Positions 23,109-31,508 of a DNA stretch of 64,000 nt are shown one piece after another. Source of the DNA: Bacteroidaceae bacterium (GTDB lineage: Bacteria > Bacteroidota > Bacteroidia > Bacteroidales > Barnesiellaceae_A). Location of the stretch: positions 1 to 64,000 of the forward strand of contig JAFQRE010000034.1 of NCBI GenBank assembly GCA_017410245.1. The letters run 5' to 3'. Each line of letters starts with the position of its first letter. Within the stretch, counting starts at the first letter, position 1. A program made the translations under genes and the position numbers. A model generated the notes under the pieces. The model was not told where the DNA came from, did not search any database, and saw only the letters and a list, made by a program, of their open reading frames with translations.

Positions 23109-24548
23109 ATGGTGGTTATGGAACAACTCAAGCTGCTATATACTCAATACTACGGTGTGCAACCGACGAGTGTACAACCATTGACAGCGGCCGGATCGGG
23201 TCGCCGATATTATCGTCTGCAGGCGGGAGGTAGTCCGCTGGTGGGCGTCGTAGGCGAATCGGCCGACGAGAATCGTGCTTTTATCGCCCTATCGCATCAT
23301 CTGTTGCAAGCCGGTGTGGCTGTGCCTCGTGTGGTGGCTGTGAGCGATGACGGTATGCGTTACTTACAGAGCGACCTGGGCAACACATCGCTTTACGATG
23401 CCTTGGCCGAATGTCGCAAGAGTGGCGTGTGGCATGATGAGGCCACAGAGCTTCTGGCTCAAACCCTCAGCCAATTGGCGCATCTACAAGTTGAGGGAGA
23501 CCGAGACATGGATTACTCGGTGTGCTACCCATCGGCACAGTTTGATGCCCGCACCATCATGTACGACCTCAACTACTTCAAGTATTGCTTCTTAAAGGCC
23601 ACCGGAGTGGTGTTTCATGAGAACTTGCTACAAGACGACTTTGAACTATTGTGTGAGCATCTCATGATGGCCGAGCCTAAAGGGCTGCTATACCGCGACT
23701 TCCAAAGCCGCAACGTGATGATAGCCGACGGCAAGCCATATTTCATAGATTTTCAAGGTGCACGATACGGAGCTATTCACTACGATGTAGCCTCGTTTTT
23801 GTGGCAAGCCCGGGCTCAATACCCCGAAGAGTTGCGTTGCAGACTCATTGATGAATACTTCGGTGCTATACAGAGCTACCATAGGCACATCGACCGTGAC
23901 ACCTTCACACACGACCTCAATCGGTATGTGCTGTTCCGCACCATACAAGTGCTTGGTGCATACGGCTTCAGAGGGTATTTTGAGCGCAAAGAGATGTTTA
24001 TGCAAAGCATACCTGCGGCTATCAACAACCTTCGCACATTGCTCGCGCAAGGTATTGCATCGCCCTACCCTCACCTGCAAGCCACACTACAAGCCGTATG
24101 CAATCTGCCTCGCTTCAATAGCGTAGAGCCTCGCACCAACTTATGCGTTACGGTGTATAGTTTTGCCTACAAGATGGGTATGCCTACCGACGATAGTGGC
24201 AATGGCGGAGGCTATATATTCGACTGCCGGGCCATACACAATCCGGGTCGTTACGAAGAGTATAAGCAACTTACCGGTAAGGATACACCGGTAATAGAGT
24301 TTTTGGAGAAAGATGGCGAAATATTGACATTCCTCAACCATGCCTACGCACTGACCGATGCCTCGGTAGAACGATACTTGCGTCGCGGTTTTACTTCACT
24401 GCAAGTGGCATTTGGGTGCACCGGCGGACAACATCGCTCGGTATATGCCGCCGAAGCCATGGCCATGCATCTGCACAAGAAATACAACATCGAGGTGAAG
24501 CTGATACACCGCGAACGCAACATAACTCAACACTTACTTCCACAATGA
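23109..24548 (+). CDS. Aminoglycoside-phosphotransferase-like sugar kinase fused to RapZ C-terminal domain (AmgK-like)
   Basis: 479 residues. Residues 1-320 are an APH-fold kinase with a catalytic-loop-like LLYRDFQSRNVMI and metal motif FIDFQGARYG. Residues about 340-479 match the C-terminal domain of RapZ/YvcJ: VTVYSFAYKMGMPTDDSG, YIFDCRAIHNPG, FGCTGGQHRSVY. The overlapping downstream nucleotidyltransferase gives the AmgK/MurU pairing, in which MurNAc/GlcNAc is 1-phosphorylated and then turned into the UDP sugar. RapZ of E. coli senses glucosamine-6-phosphate, so the fused domain may sense an amino sugar. An AGGAG 11 bases upstream supports this start; ATG 23118 is an alternative. Confidence 0.82.
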   Translation: MVVMEQLKLLYTQYYGVQPTSVQPLTAAGSGRRYYRLQAGGSPLVGVVGESADENRAFIALSHHLLQAGVAVPRVVAVSDDGMRYLQSDLGNTSLYDALAECRKSGVWHDEATELLAQTLSQLAHLQVEGDRDMDYSVCYPSAQFDARTIMYDLNYFKYCFLKATGVVFHENLLQDDFELLCEHLMMAEPKGLLYRDFQSRNVMIADGKPYFIDFQGARYGAIHYDVASFLWQARAQYPEELRCRLIDEYFGAIQSYHRHIDRDTFTHDLNRYVLFRTIQVLGAYGFRGYFERKEMFMQSIPAAINNLRTLLAQGIASPYPHLQATLQAVCNLPRFNSVEPRTNLCVTVYSFAYKMGMPTDDSGNGGGYIFDCRAIHNPGRYEEYKQLTGKDTPVIEFLEKDGEILTFLNHAYALTDASVERYLRRGFTSLQVAFGCTGGQHRSVYAAEAMAMHLHKKYNIEVKLIHRERNITQHLLPQ

Positions 24549-25267
24549 AAGCTATGATATTTGCAGCCGGATTGGGCACTCGGTTGCGACCTCTCACTGA
24601 CACCATTCCTAAGGCTCTTGTACCGGTCAATGGCAAGCCTCTATTGCACCATCTGCTCACCAAGTTACAACAAGCCGGGTGTACCCATGTTGTTGTCAAT
24701 GTGCATCATCACGCTTTGCAAATAATCGATTACATAGCCACACACAACTATGGAATGCACATAGCCATATCGGACGAGAGCGAAATGCTACTTGATACAG
24801 GTGGCGGACTACGTAAAGCTAAGCAACTACTTGAGGGAGAAGAACCTATATTGGTGCACAATGTCGATATACTCTCCAACCTCGATTTTGAGCCACTCAT
24901 GCAAGCCCACCACCCCGACAACCTTGCTACCGTTGTAGTGAGCCCACGCAATACAAGTCGTTATCTGCTCTTTGACAACGATATGCGTATGCATGGTTGG
25001 ACAAACATCAATAGCGGAGAGGTGAAGCCGGCCAATATAGATACAACACTCTTACAACAATACGCATTTGCCGGCGTACATGTCGTGTCGCCTCGCATAT
25101 TCGACCTCATGCAAGATATGCCATCGAAGTTTTCAATCATCGACTTCTACCTACAAGCTATGGCACAACACCGCATCATGGGATATGTTCCACAAGATTT
25201 TGCCATGCTCGATGTGGGTAAGGTAGATAGTCTCGTAGCAGCCGAGGAGTTCATCAAGCAACTATAA
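24545..25267 (+). CDS. Sugar-1-phosphate nucleotidyltransferase, MurU-like
   Basis: 240 residues. Starts with AAGLGTRLRPLTDTIPKAL, the GXGXRXXPXT...PK signature of NTP-transferases. It continues with VHNVDILSN (the metal-binding Asp region) and ends with a short tail without a left-handed helix domain, as in MurU. Its ATG overlaps the stop of the kinase gene (ATGA), so the two are translationally coupled. In AmgK/MurU systems it makes UDP-MurNAc from MurNAc-1-phosphate. Substrate assignment rests on the pairing. A longer upstream frame to 24416 is rejected as it lies inside the kinase gene. Confidence 0.85.
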   Translation: MKAMIFAAGLGTRLRPLTDTIPKALVPVNGKPLLHHLLTKLQQAGCTHVVVNVHHHALQIIDYIATHNYGMHIAISDESEMLLDTGGGLRKAKQLLEGEEPILVHNVDILSNLDFEPLMQAHHPDNLATVVVSPRNTSRYLLFDNDMRMHGWTNINSGEVKPANIDTTLLQQYAFAGVHVVSPRIFDLMQDMPSKFSIIDFYLQAMAQHRIMGYVPQDFAMLDVGKVDSLVAAEEFIKQL

Positions 25268-25819
25268 TCCCCGTTCGCGCAAAAGAGGCAGTATTTCGTT
25301 CTCGAAAATATCGCGTCGAATGATGCGATAATGCGGGTTATACAGCTCATTGTACAACTTGCTGTGATGAACTACATACTTACCTTGCTGCAACATATCG
25401 GCTATAGCGGTAGAGTCCTCTTGAAAATCGGTTATGAGAGGAGCATGCCGCGAAATGCGATGAGCATTCTCCTTGACAACGGCCAATACTACTTGCTGTA
25501 TGCGTTGCCACTCATTGATCCACACATCGGTAACTTGGGGAGTTACAGCCGGGGCACTACGATAAAAGGCATCGGCAAAGGCATTGAGTGAAACAATACT
25601 ATCGGCCACAACAGCAAGACTCACCCTATAGTAGTTGCCACGCATACCACACGGCTCGTAATAGAGCGCGTCGGTCATCTCAGCCTGCGCCAACTCTTGG
25701 GCTATATATGCCATAGCCTTGTCATACGAGGGTATAGCATGAGCCGGCCCAAAAAAGTCTTGAAAACAACTCTTATAGACATCTTGCAACGAGGTATAGG
25801 GATATCGTTGCAACATCAT
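25262..25819 (-). CDS. Uncharacterised conserved Bacteroidetes protein
   Basis: 185 residues, no signal peptide or membrane helix. Visible patterns include VYKSCFQDFFGPAHAI near the start and EPCGMRGNYYRVSLAVV in the middle, then YVVHHSKLYNELYNPHYRII. I know such sequences as conserved Bacteroidetes proteins without assigned function. It is the last gene behind the DUF362 lipoprotein (24-base gap), and its 3' end overlaps the converging MurU-like gene by six bases. Confidence 0.7.
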   Translation of the reverse strand: MMLQRYPYTSLQDVYKSCFQDFFGPAHAIPSYDKAMAYIAQELAQAEMTDALYYEPCGMRGNYYRVSLAVVADSIVSLNAFADAFYRSAPAVTPQVTDVWINEWQRIQQVVLAVVKENAHRISRHAPLITDFQEDSTAIADMLQQGKYVVHHSKLYNELYNPHYRIIRRDIFENEILPLLRERGL

Positions 25820-25843
25820 CGACAGCGCTTCACGCGTTGTCAG

Positions 25844-26833
25844 TCAGTCGATATCGATCAACTCATATTGCTTCGATCCAAGTCCTATCTTCTCGGCATA
25901 ATCGACAATGTGTGTACCATGACGGCTCTTGATGCGCTCGAGAAGAGGCTGATTGTCATTACCCTCGGTAGGCTCGACAGCAAATACAAGGTCGAGACAC
26001 GCCTGATCGAGTGCTACAGGATCGGTAGAGGCCAATATACCTATATCTTTGAGCAGAGGAGCATCGGGGTGAGCATCACAATCACAATCGACCGACAAGT
26101 TATTCATCACGTTGATATACAATATCTTCTCGCCACCATCGAAGTATTCGTGTACCGATTGTGCAGCGGCAGCCATCGACTCAAGAAATCCTATTTGGTC
26201 GCCAACGTGGTTCCAAAATTCGTTCAAATCCTCGGTATAACCAGCACTATGGATATATGCCTTGCCGGCACTCGAAGCAACACCTATAGATTGGTTTTTG
26301 AGCACACCACCAAAACCTCCCATAGCATGGCCTTTGAAGTGAGCCAAATTAATCATAAAGTCGTAGTTCTGCAAGTTAGCACCTACACGATTATATTTGA
26401 TGTGAGTAGTATCTTGTACGGGTATGGTAATATCGCCCTCGGCGTCCATAATATCGACATGAGCAATATCGAAAAATCCATGCTCACGAGCTGCCTCCAA
26501 GTGAGCCTCGGTTGTATTGCGACGACCTTTATAGGCTGTGTTACACTCCACAATTGTACCATTCACTTTCTGTACAAGATTTTTTATCAATGCCGGTTGG
26601 AGGAAGTTTTTACCACCGGGCTCACCGGTACTTATTTTCACAGCAACACGACCATTTGCCTCACGACCTACAGCCTCATATACACGCACAAGACCTTCAG
26701 CCGAAATATCGGTTGTCATATAGACTGCGGGTTTGCTATCTTGAGCCACCTCGGCAGTAGCGGCCTGTTTATTACCACATGCTACGCACAATACGGTAGC
26801 ACATAAGACACATAAAAAGAGTCTCCAATTCAT
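25844..26833 (-). CDS. DUF362 domain lipoprotein
   Basis: 329 residues with lipobox CVAC (Cys19). The body matches DUF362: VAVKISTGEPGGKNFLQPAL, NLAHFKGHAMGGFGGVLKN, and the Cys motif VDCDCDAHPDAP followed by DIGILASTDPVALDQACLDL. The cysteines may bind an Fe-S cluster, but function is unknown. It follows the 2-hydroxyacid dehydrogenase gene by 13 bases and precedes an uncharacterised gene, forming a three-gene operon. Being a lipoprotein, it probably acts on the periplasmic side. Confidence 0.82.
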   Translation of the reverse strand: MNWRLFLCVLCATVLCVACGNKQAATAEVAQDSKPAVYMTTDISAEGLVRVYEAVGREANGRVAVKISTGEPGGKNFLQPALIKNLVQKVNGTIVECNTAYKGRRNTTEAHLEAAREHGFFDIAHVDIMDAEGDITIPVQDTTHIKYNRVGANLQNYDFMINLAHFKGHAMGGFGGVLKNQSIGVASSAGKAYIHSAGYTEDLNEFWNHVGDQIGFLESMAAAAQSVHEYFDGGEKILYINVMNNLSVDCDCDAHPDAPLLKDIGILASTDPVALDQACLDLVFAVEPTEGNDNQPLLERIKSRHGTHIVDYAEKIGLGSKQYELIDID

Positions 26834-26846
26834 ATATATACCTATT

Positions 26847-27809
26847 TTAGTTCACTTTATTTATAACATTACCACTCAAGAAAGCCTCAATATTGCCCAA
26901 CATAATATCCATCAGGCGCACACGAGCCTCATAGGAAGCCCACGCGATATGAGGCGTGAAGAAGGCATTACGCGCACGCAAGAGCGGATTATGGTATGAG
27001 GCCGGCTCAACAGCCAATACATCAAATCCGGCCGCACGCAATTTACCTTTGTTCAAGGCATCGGCAACAGCCTCCTCATCAATGAGTGGACCACGACCGG
27101 TGTTAATAAGAATAGCACCATCTTTCATCTGCTCTATTGTAGCAGCATTGATAAGGTGTTGAGTTTCGGAGGTAAGGGGGCAATGCAATGTCACCACATC
27201 GCTCTCGGCCAAGAGGGTATCGAGCGTAACGGGAGTGATATATGAGGGTAATTCATCGGCCGACTTAGATGTCTTGGCTACAACACGCAGTCCGAAAGCA
27301 TCGGCAATACGAGCCACGCGACGACCTATATTGCCCAAACCTACTATACCAAGTGTCTTGCCTGCCAACTCGGTTTGAGGCGAGAGCATATAACTAAAGT
27401 CGGCCGAACGGCACCACTCGCCACAGCGCACACTATCGGAGTGTGTTTGCACAGCATTGACAATGTTGAGCAGATGCGCAAAGACCATCTGAGCCACCGA
27501 GTCGGTACTATAAGCCGGAATATTTGTCACCACAATACCACGCTTGGCAGCATTGGCAATATCTACCACATTATATCCGGTAGCCAGCACGCCTACATAT
27601 TGCAAGCGGGGCAACTCTGCCATAATTTCCTCATTAATAACAACCTTGTTTGTCAGCACAATGTCAGCCTCTTTACAACGCTCTACCACATCAGCCGGGG
27701 CAGTACGGTCGTAAATTGTGCAATTTCCAAGAGCTTTGAGAGCGTCCCACGAGAGGTCGCCGGGATTGAGTGTATAGCCATCAAGGACTACTATGTTTTT
27801 CTTTTCCAT
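26847..27809 (-). CDS. D-isomer-specific 2-hydroxyacid dehydrogenase
   Basis: 320 residues. NAD-binding motif GKTLGIVGLGNIGRRVARIA at about residues 148-167. Catalytic Arg in INTGRGPLIDEEAV, Glu in FDVLAVEPAS and His in FFTPHIAWAS. These enzymes interconvert 2-keto acids and D-2-hydroxy acids (lactate, glycerate, 3-phosphoglycerate and others). It resembles the hydroxypyruvate/glycerate reductase group, but the substrate is not fixed by sequence. First gene of a three-gene minus-strand operon with its own promoter. Confidence 0.9.
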   Translation of the reverse strand: MEKKNIVVLDGYTLNPGDLSWDALKALGNCTIYDRTAPADVVERCKEADIVLTNKVVINEEIMAELPRLQYVGVLATGYNVVDIANAAKRGIVVTNIPAYSTDSVAQMVFAHLLNIVNAVQTHSDSVRCGEWCRSADFSYMLSPQTELAGKTLGIVGLGNIGRRVARIADAFGLRVVAKTSKSADELPSYITPVTLDTLLAESDVVTLHCPLTSETQHLINAATIEQMKDGAILINTGRGPLIDEEAVADALNKGKLRAAGFDVLAVEPASYHNPLLRARNAFFTPHIAWASYEARVRLMDIMLGNIEAFLSGNVINKVN

Positions 27810-27843
27810 GAATAGTTATCGTTAAGGTGTTTGTAATCGTTAT

Positions 27844-27877
27844 ACAAATGTAATGAAAAGTAAATAAAAAAGACAAA
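27844..27877 (-). promoter_or_regulatory. Promoter of the 2-hydroxyacid dehydrogenase operon
   Basis: On the minus strand TTTG (27877-27874) and TACATTTGT (27852-27844), spaced by 21 bases, match the Bacteroidetes consensus. Start near 27837, leader of about 28 bases. Confidence 0.65.
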
Positions 27878-27913
27878 CTTGCCCTATATATTTTTCTACC
27901 CACACGCGTAGAT

Positions 27914-27942
27914 AAAAAAGTCGGACTCTAAAGCCCGACTTT
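27914..27942 (-). terminator. Terminator of lon
   Basis: AAAGTCGG (27917-27924) pairs with CCGACTTT (27935-27942) around a 10-base loop. The run A27914-A27919 gives a T tract on the minus strand. It lies about 60 bases beyond the lon stop. Confidence 0.75.
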
Positions 27943-28003
27943 ACTATATTCTCAGCACCCAGGGTGTCAATAGCAAAATCATTGCACACACCGGGCTATG
28001 TTA

Positions 28004-30433
28004 TCAATTCAACTTGAGCGGATTGCTAACCTTCTGTGCTGTGAGGGCTATATCCCACACATCTTTGATGGTCTTGACATAGTGGAAAGTGAGGCCTTTG
28101 AGGTACATCTCATTTATCTCCTCGATGTCTTTGCGGTTGTCTTCCGAAAGGATTATCTCTTTCATACCCGAGCGTTTAGCTGCAAGGATTTTCTCCTTGA
28201 TACCACCAACGGGCAACACTTTGCCACGCAGAGTTATCTCACCGGTCATGGCAACACGAGCACGCACCTTGCGCTGTGTAAATACCGAGGCCAACGAAGT
28301 AGCCATAGTAATACCCGCCGAAGGGCCATCTTTGGGTATAGCACCTTCGGGAACGTGTATGTGCACATTCCACTTCTCAAATACCTCTTCGGGGATACCT
28401 AAGACATCGGCATGCGCTCTGATATATTGCAGCGCAATTACAGCCGACTCTTTCATCACATCGCCCAAGTTGCCGGTAAGGGTAAGTTTCTCGCCCTTGC
28501 CTTTGTTCAAGCTCGACTCGACAAATAGTATCTCGCCACCTACGGCAGTCCACGCCAATCCTGTCACCACACCTGCATAATCGTTACCTTCATAGGTGTC
28601 GGCAATATTGGTAGCCACACCCAGATACTCACGCAAGTCCTCAACCGATACAGTTTTGTTATATTCCACCTCTTCGGCTTTCTTCACCGCAATCTTGCGC
28701 ATTACCTTTGCCAACATCTTATCGAGCAAGCGCACGCCCGACTCGCGAGTATATTTGTCGATTATGGTCGAGATAGTCTTTTTGGGCAAGTCTATATCGT
28801 CCTTGGTAAGTCCATGAGCCTTCATCTGCTTGGGTATAAGATGCCTGCGAGCAATCTCAATTTTCTCCTCAAGGATATATCCACTCACATCTATCAGCTC
28901 CATACGGTCGAGAAGCGGACGCGAAATGGTGCTAAGGTCGTTGGCTGTAGCTATAAAGAATACGTTTGACAAGTCGTAGTCTATATCGACATAGTTGTCA
29001 TGGAAAGCCGAGTTTTGCTCGGGGTCGAGAACTTCGAGCAGAGCCGAAGCCGGATCGCCCTTAAAGTCGGCACCTATCTTATCAATCTCGTCAAGAACAA
29101 ATACGGGATTGCTCTTCTTGGCTTTGGTAATGGCCTGCATGATACGACCGGGCATGGCACCGATGTAGGTACGACGGTGTCCGCGTATTTCGGCCTCATC
29201 ATGGAGTCCGCCCAAGGATATGCGCACATACTCGCGATGTATGGCACGAGCAATACTCTTACCCAACGATGTCTTACCCACTCCGGGAGGGCCATACAGA
29301 CACAATATGGGAGCATGAGAGAGGTCGGTCAGTTTCACTACGGCAAGATGCTCTATGATGCGCTCTTTTACTTTCTCAAGTCCATAGTGGTCTTCGTCAA
29401 GTACCTTACGAGCCTCCTTCAGGTTGATATAGTCTTCACTATTCTCGTTCCACGGCAAGTTGAGCAGATTGTCGAGATAGCTATATTGCACCGAGTAGTC
29501 GGGAGTTTGCGGGTGCAAACGCTCCAACTTGCGCACCTCTTTCTCAAAGGTTTTGGCTACATCTTCGTTCCAATCCTTAGCAGCCCCACGTCGGTGCAAC
29601 TCTTCTACCTCTTGTTCTATACCATCACCACCCAACTCCTCTTGTATGGTGCGTATCTGTTGTTGTAAGAAGTGCTCGCGTTGTTGTTGGTTGATACCTT
29701 CGCGAGTCTTAGATTGTATATCGGCCTTAATCTCTATGAGTTGTACCTCGCGGCTGAGCATCTCATATAGAGCAAAGGCACGAGCCTTGAGACTGTCTTT
29801 GTTGAGCAATTGTTGCTTATCGGTAGCTTCAAGAGGCGAATTGCAACTTACAAAGTTGGTGAGATAGGTAGCACTATCTATGTTATTGACAGCAAATGCC
29901 ATCTCTTTGCCCTGATCGCCAACCGATCGCAACATCTTTATCATCAACTCTTTGATCGACAACATCAATGCCTCATACTCCTTGTCTCCGGCAGTAGGAT
30001 AGTTATCGTCGATGAGAGTGAAACGAGCACGCATATATGGCTCATCTGCAGTCTGTTCGCCCAAGACCATACGTCGTTTACCCTGCAATATTACCGTTGT
30101 CGAGTCATCGGGCATCTCCAGTATCTTGAGTACCTCTGCCACAACACCTACCGAATATAGGTCCTTGACAGTAGGATCTTCTACCTCGGCATCAATCTGA
30201 CATGCCACACCAATGAGCATGCGTTTGCGTTGTGCCTCTTTGATGAGTCGGAGTGTCTTTTTACGACCTATCAATACCGGCATAGCCACCCCGGGAAACA
30301 ATACCATATTGCGCAAGGTGAGTATAGGCAAGTCTTCGTTTTTTATTTCTACAGCTTCCTCTTCGATGGGAGCACTTATTTCGGCGAAAATGGGCATAAT
30401 AGGAGATGATTTTTCGTCGTTATCGTTATACAT
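28004..30433 (-). CDS. lon: ATP-dependent protease La (Lon)
   Basis: 809 residues. The N-terminal substrate-binding domain starts at LPILTLRNMVLFPG, the AAA+ module has Walker A GPPGVGKTS and Walker B VFVLDEIDKI, and the C-terminal protease has the Ser-Lys dyad Ser705 in KDGPSAG and Lys748 in GGIKEK. It degrades misfolded and regulatory proteins in the cytosol. The N-terminal extension of about 30 residues is acidic and typical of Bacteroidetes Lon. Single gene with a terminator; no clear promoter motif was found upstream. Confidence 0.97.
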   Translation of the reverse strand: MYNDNDEKSSPIMPIFAEISAPIEEEAVEIKNEDLPILTLRNMVLFPGVAMPVLIGRKKTLRLIKEAQRKRMLIGVACQIDAEVEDPTVKDLYSVGVVAEVLKILEMPDDSTTVILQGKRRMVLGEQTADEPYMRARFTLIDDNYPTAGDKEYEALMLSIKELMIKMLRSVGDQGKEMAFAVNNIDSATYLTNFVSCNSPLEATDKQQLLNKDSLKARAFALYEMLSREVQLIEIKADIQSKTREGINQQQREHFLQQQIRTIQEELGGDGIEQEVEELHRRGAAKDWNEDVAKTFEKEVRKLERLHPQTPDYSVQYSYLDNLLNLPWNENSEDYINLKEARKVLDEDHYGLEKVKERIIEHLAVVKLTDLSHAPILCLYGPPGVGKTSLGKSIARAIHREYVRISLGGLHDEAEIRGHRRTYIGAMPGRIMQAITKAKKSNPVFVLDEIDKIGADFKGDPASALLEVLDPEQNSAFHDNYVDIDYDLSNVFFIATANDLSTISRPLLDRMELIDVSGYILEEKIEIARRHLIPKQMKAHGLTKDDIDLPKKTISTIIDKYTRESGVRLLDKMLAKVMRKIAVKKAEEVEYNKTVSVEDLREYLGVATNIADTYEGNDYAGVVTGLAWTAVGGEILFVESSLNKGKGEKLTLTGNLGDVMKESAVIALQYIRAHADVLGIPEEVFEKWNVHIHVPEGAIPKDGPSAGITMATSLASVFTQRKVRARVAMTGEITLRGKVLPVGGIKEKILAAKRSGMKEIILSEDNRKDIEEINEMYLKGLTFHYVKTIKDVWDIALTAQKVSNPLKLN

Positions 30434-30622
30434 ATTTCTACAATTCTCTTTTAAGTGTTATACATATCATGATTGACAATATGGCAGTAAACTGACATAT
30501 ATGACATCAAAACATAGTTGTTGCTATGCATACATATTATTATACAAATAGTGTGCCATACAAAACCGCACTTACCAAGTGCTCGGCAAAAGCAGGTTGC
30601 GTAGTATATTCTACGCCTATAT

Positions 30623-30654
30623 TTGTAATATTTTACTTATTTTATTTACTTTGC
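30623..30654 (+). promoter_or_regulatory. Promoter of the TrmN6-like gene
   Basis: TTG at 30623-30625 and TTACTTTGC at 30646-30654, 20 bases apart. The -7 box differs from TAnnTTTG at one position. Start near 30660 supports the ATG at 30684 over the longer frame opening at 30579. Confidence 0.55.
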
Positions 30655-30683
30655 GTTGTCAAACAATACGTTATTGCCACACT

Positions 30684-31400
30684 ATGTCACACGACAAGTT
30701 CACATTTAAATGTTTTGAGGTACATCAAGACCGGTGTGCCATGAAAGTAGGCACCGACAGTGTACTATTGGGAGCATGGCTCGATATACCTCCCTCGGGT
30801 ACTATTCTCGACATAGGAACAGGTACAGGTATCTTACCACTGATGGTGGCACAACGTGATGAGACAGTACAAATCACCGCTATTGAAATAGACAAGCAAG
30901 CCGCACTACAAGCTCAAGAGAATATAGAGCGAAGTATGTGGCGCAGCCGCATAGAGGTAGTGCATGCCGACTTTACGCAAGTAGCAGCCTCTCTCAACAA
31001 GAAATATGATTGTATCATATCCAATCCGCCCTACTTTCAACAATCGCTCTTGTCGCCCGATGAGGCCCGCACAGTGGCACGCCACACAACGGCATTGAGT
31101 TTCGACAGTATCTTCAGCTTGTCGAGAGAGATTGTTACCGCCGGTGGACGACTGTCGCTTGTCATACCGGCCAACCTATACAATGAGGTAAACCATACTG
31201 CCATGCTATATGGCTGGGGAGCTACACGACTCACTCATGTGCGCACAACTACCCGCAAGCAACCCAAGAGAGTGCTATGCGAGTGGCAACGCAACTACTT
31301 CTCAGCATGCACCGAAGATACCATCACCATACATGTCCCATCGGGCGAGTACTCCGAGCAATACATTGCTCTCACCCGTAATTTTTACCTACACTTCTGA
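30684..31400 (+). CDS. trmN6: tRNA1(Val) adenine-37 N6-methyltransferase, TrmN6-like
   Basis: 238 residues. AdoMet-binding motif I LDIGTGTGILPLM, and motif IV ISNPPYF typical of N6-adenine methylation. The opening FKCFEVHQDRCAMKVGTDSV is the usual N-terminus of the YfiC/TrmN6 group. It methylates A37 of tRNA1(Val) in E. coli. The start at 30684 gives the family's normal length and removes a hydrophobic stretch that is only promoter DNA. Confidence 0.88.
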   Translation: MSHDKFTFKCFEVHQDRCAMKVGTDSVLLGAWLDIPPSGTILDIGTGTGILPLMVAQRDETVQITAIEIDKQAALQAQENIERSMWRSRIEVVHADFTQVAASLNKKYDCIISNPPYFQQSLLSPDEARTVARHTTALSFDSIFSLSREIVTAGGRLSLVIPANLYNEVNHTAMLYGWGATRLTHVRTTTRKQPKRVLCEWQRNYFSACTEDTITIHVPSGEYSEQYIALTRNFYLHF

Positions 31401-31424
31401 CAATCATTCATACTATCTATACAC

Positions 31425-31456
31425 AAAACTCGGCACAACCTCACGGTTATGCCGAG
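31425..31456 (-). terminator. Terminator of the GntR/ABC operon
   Basis: CTCGGCA-c-AACC (31429-31440) pairs with GGTT-a-TGCCGAG (31445-31456) around a 4-base loop. On the minus strand a TTTTGT run follows. It lies just beyond the stop of the outer-membrane barrel gene. Confidence 0.65.
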
Positions 31457-31508
31457 CGATACTTTTGAGAGAATTATCTTCTATTTTTGAAACTTATATA
31501 GTTGTATG

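Noticed and set aside
30434-30622. tRNA or small RNA upstream of lon
   Set aside because: No cloverleaf or conserved RNA signature seen, and no clear promoter box for lon either.
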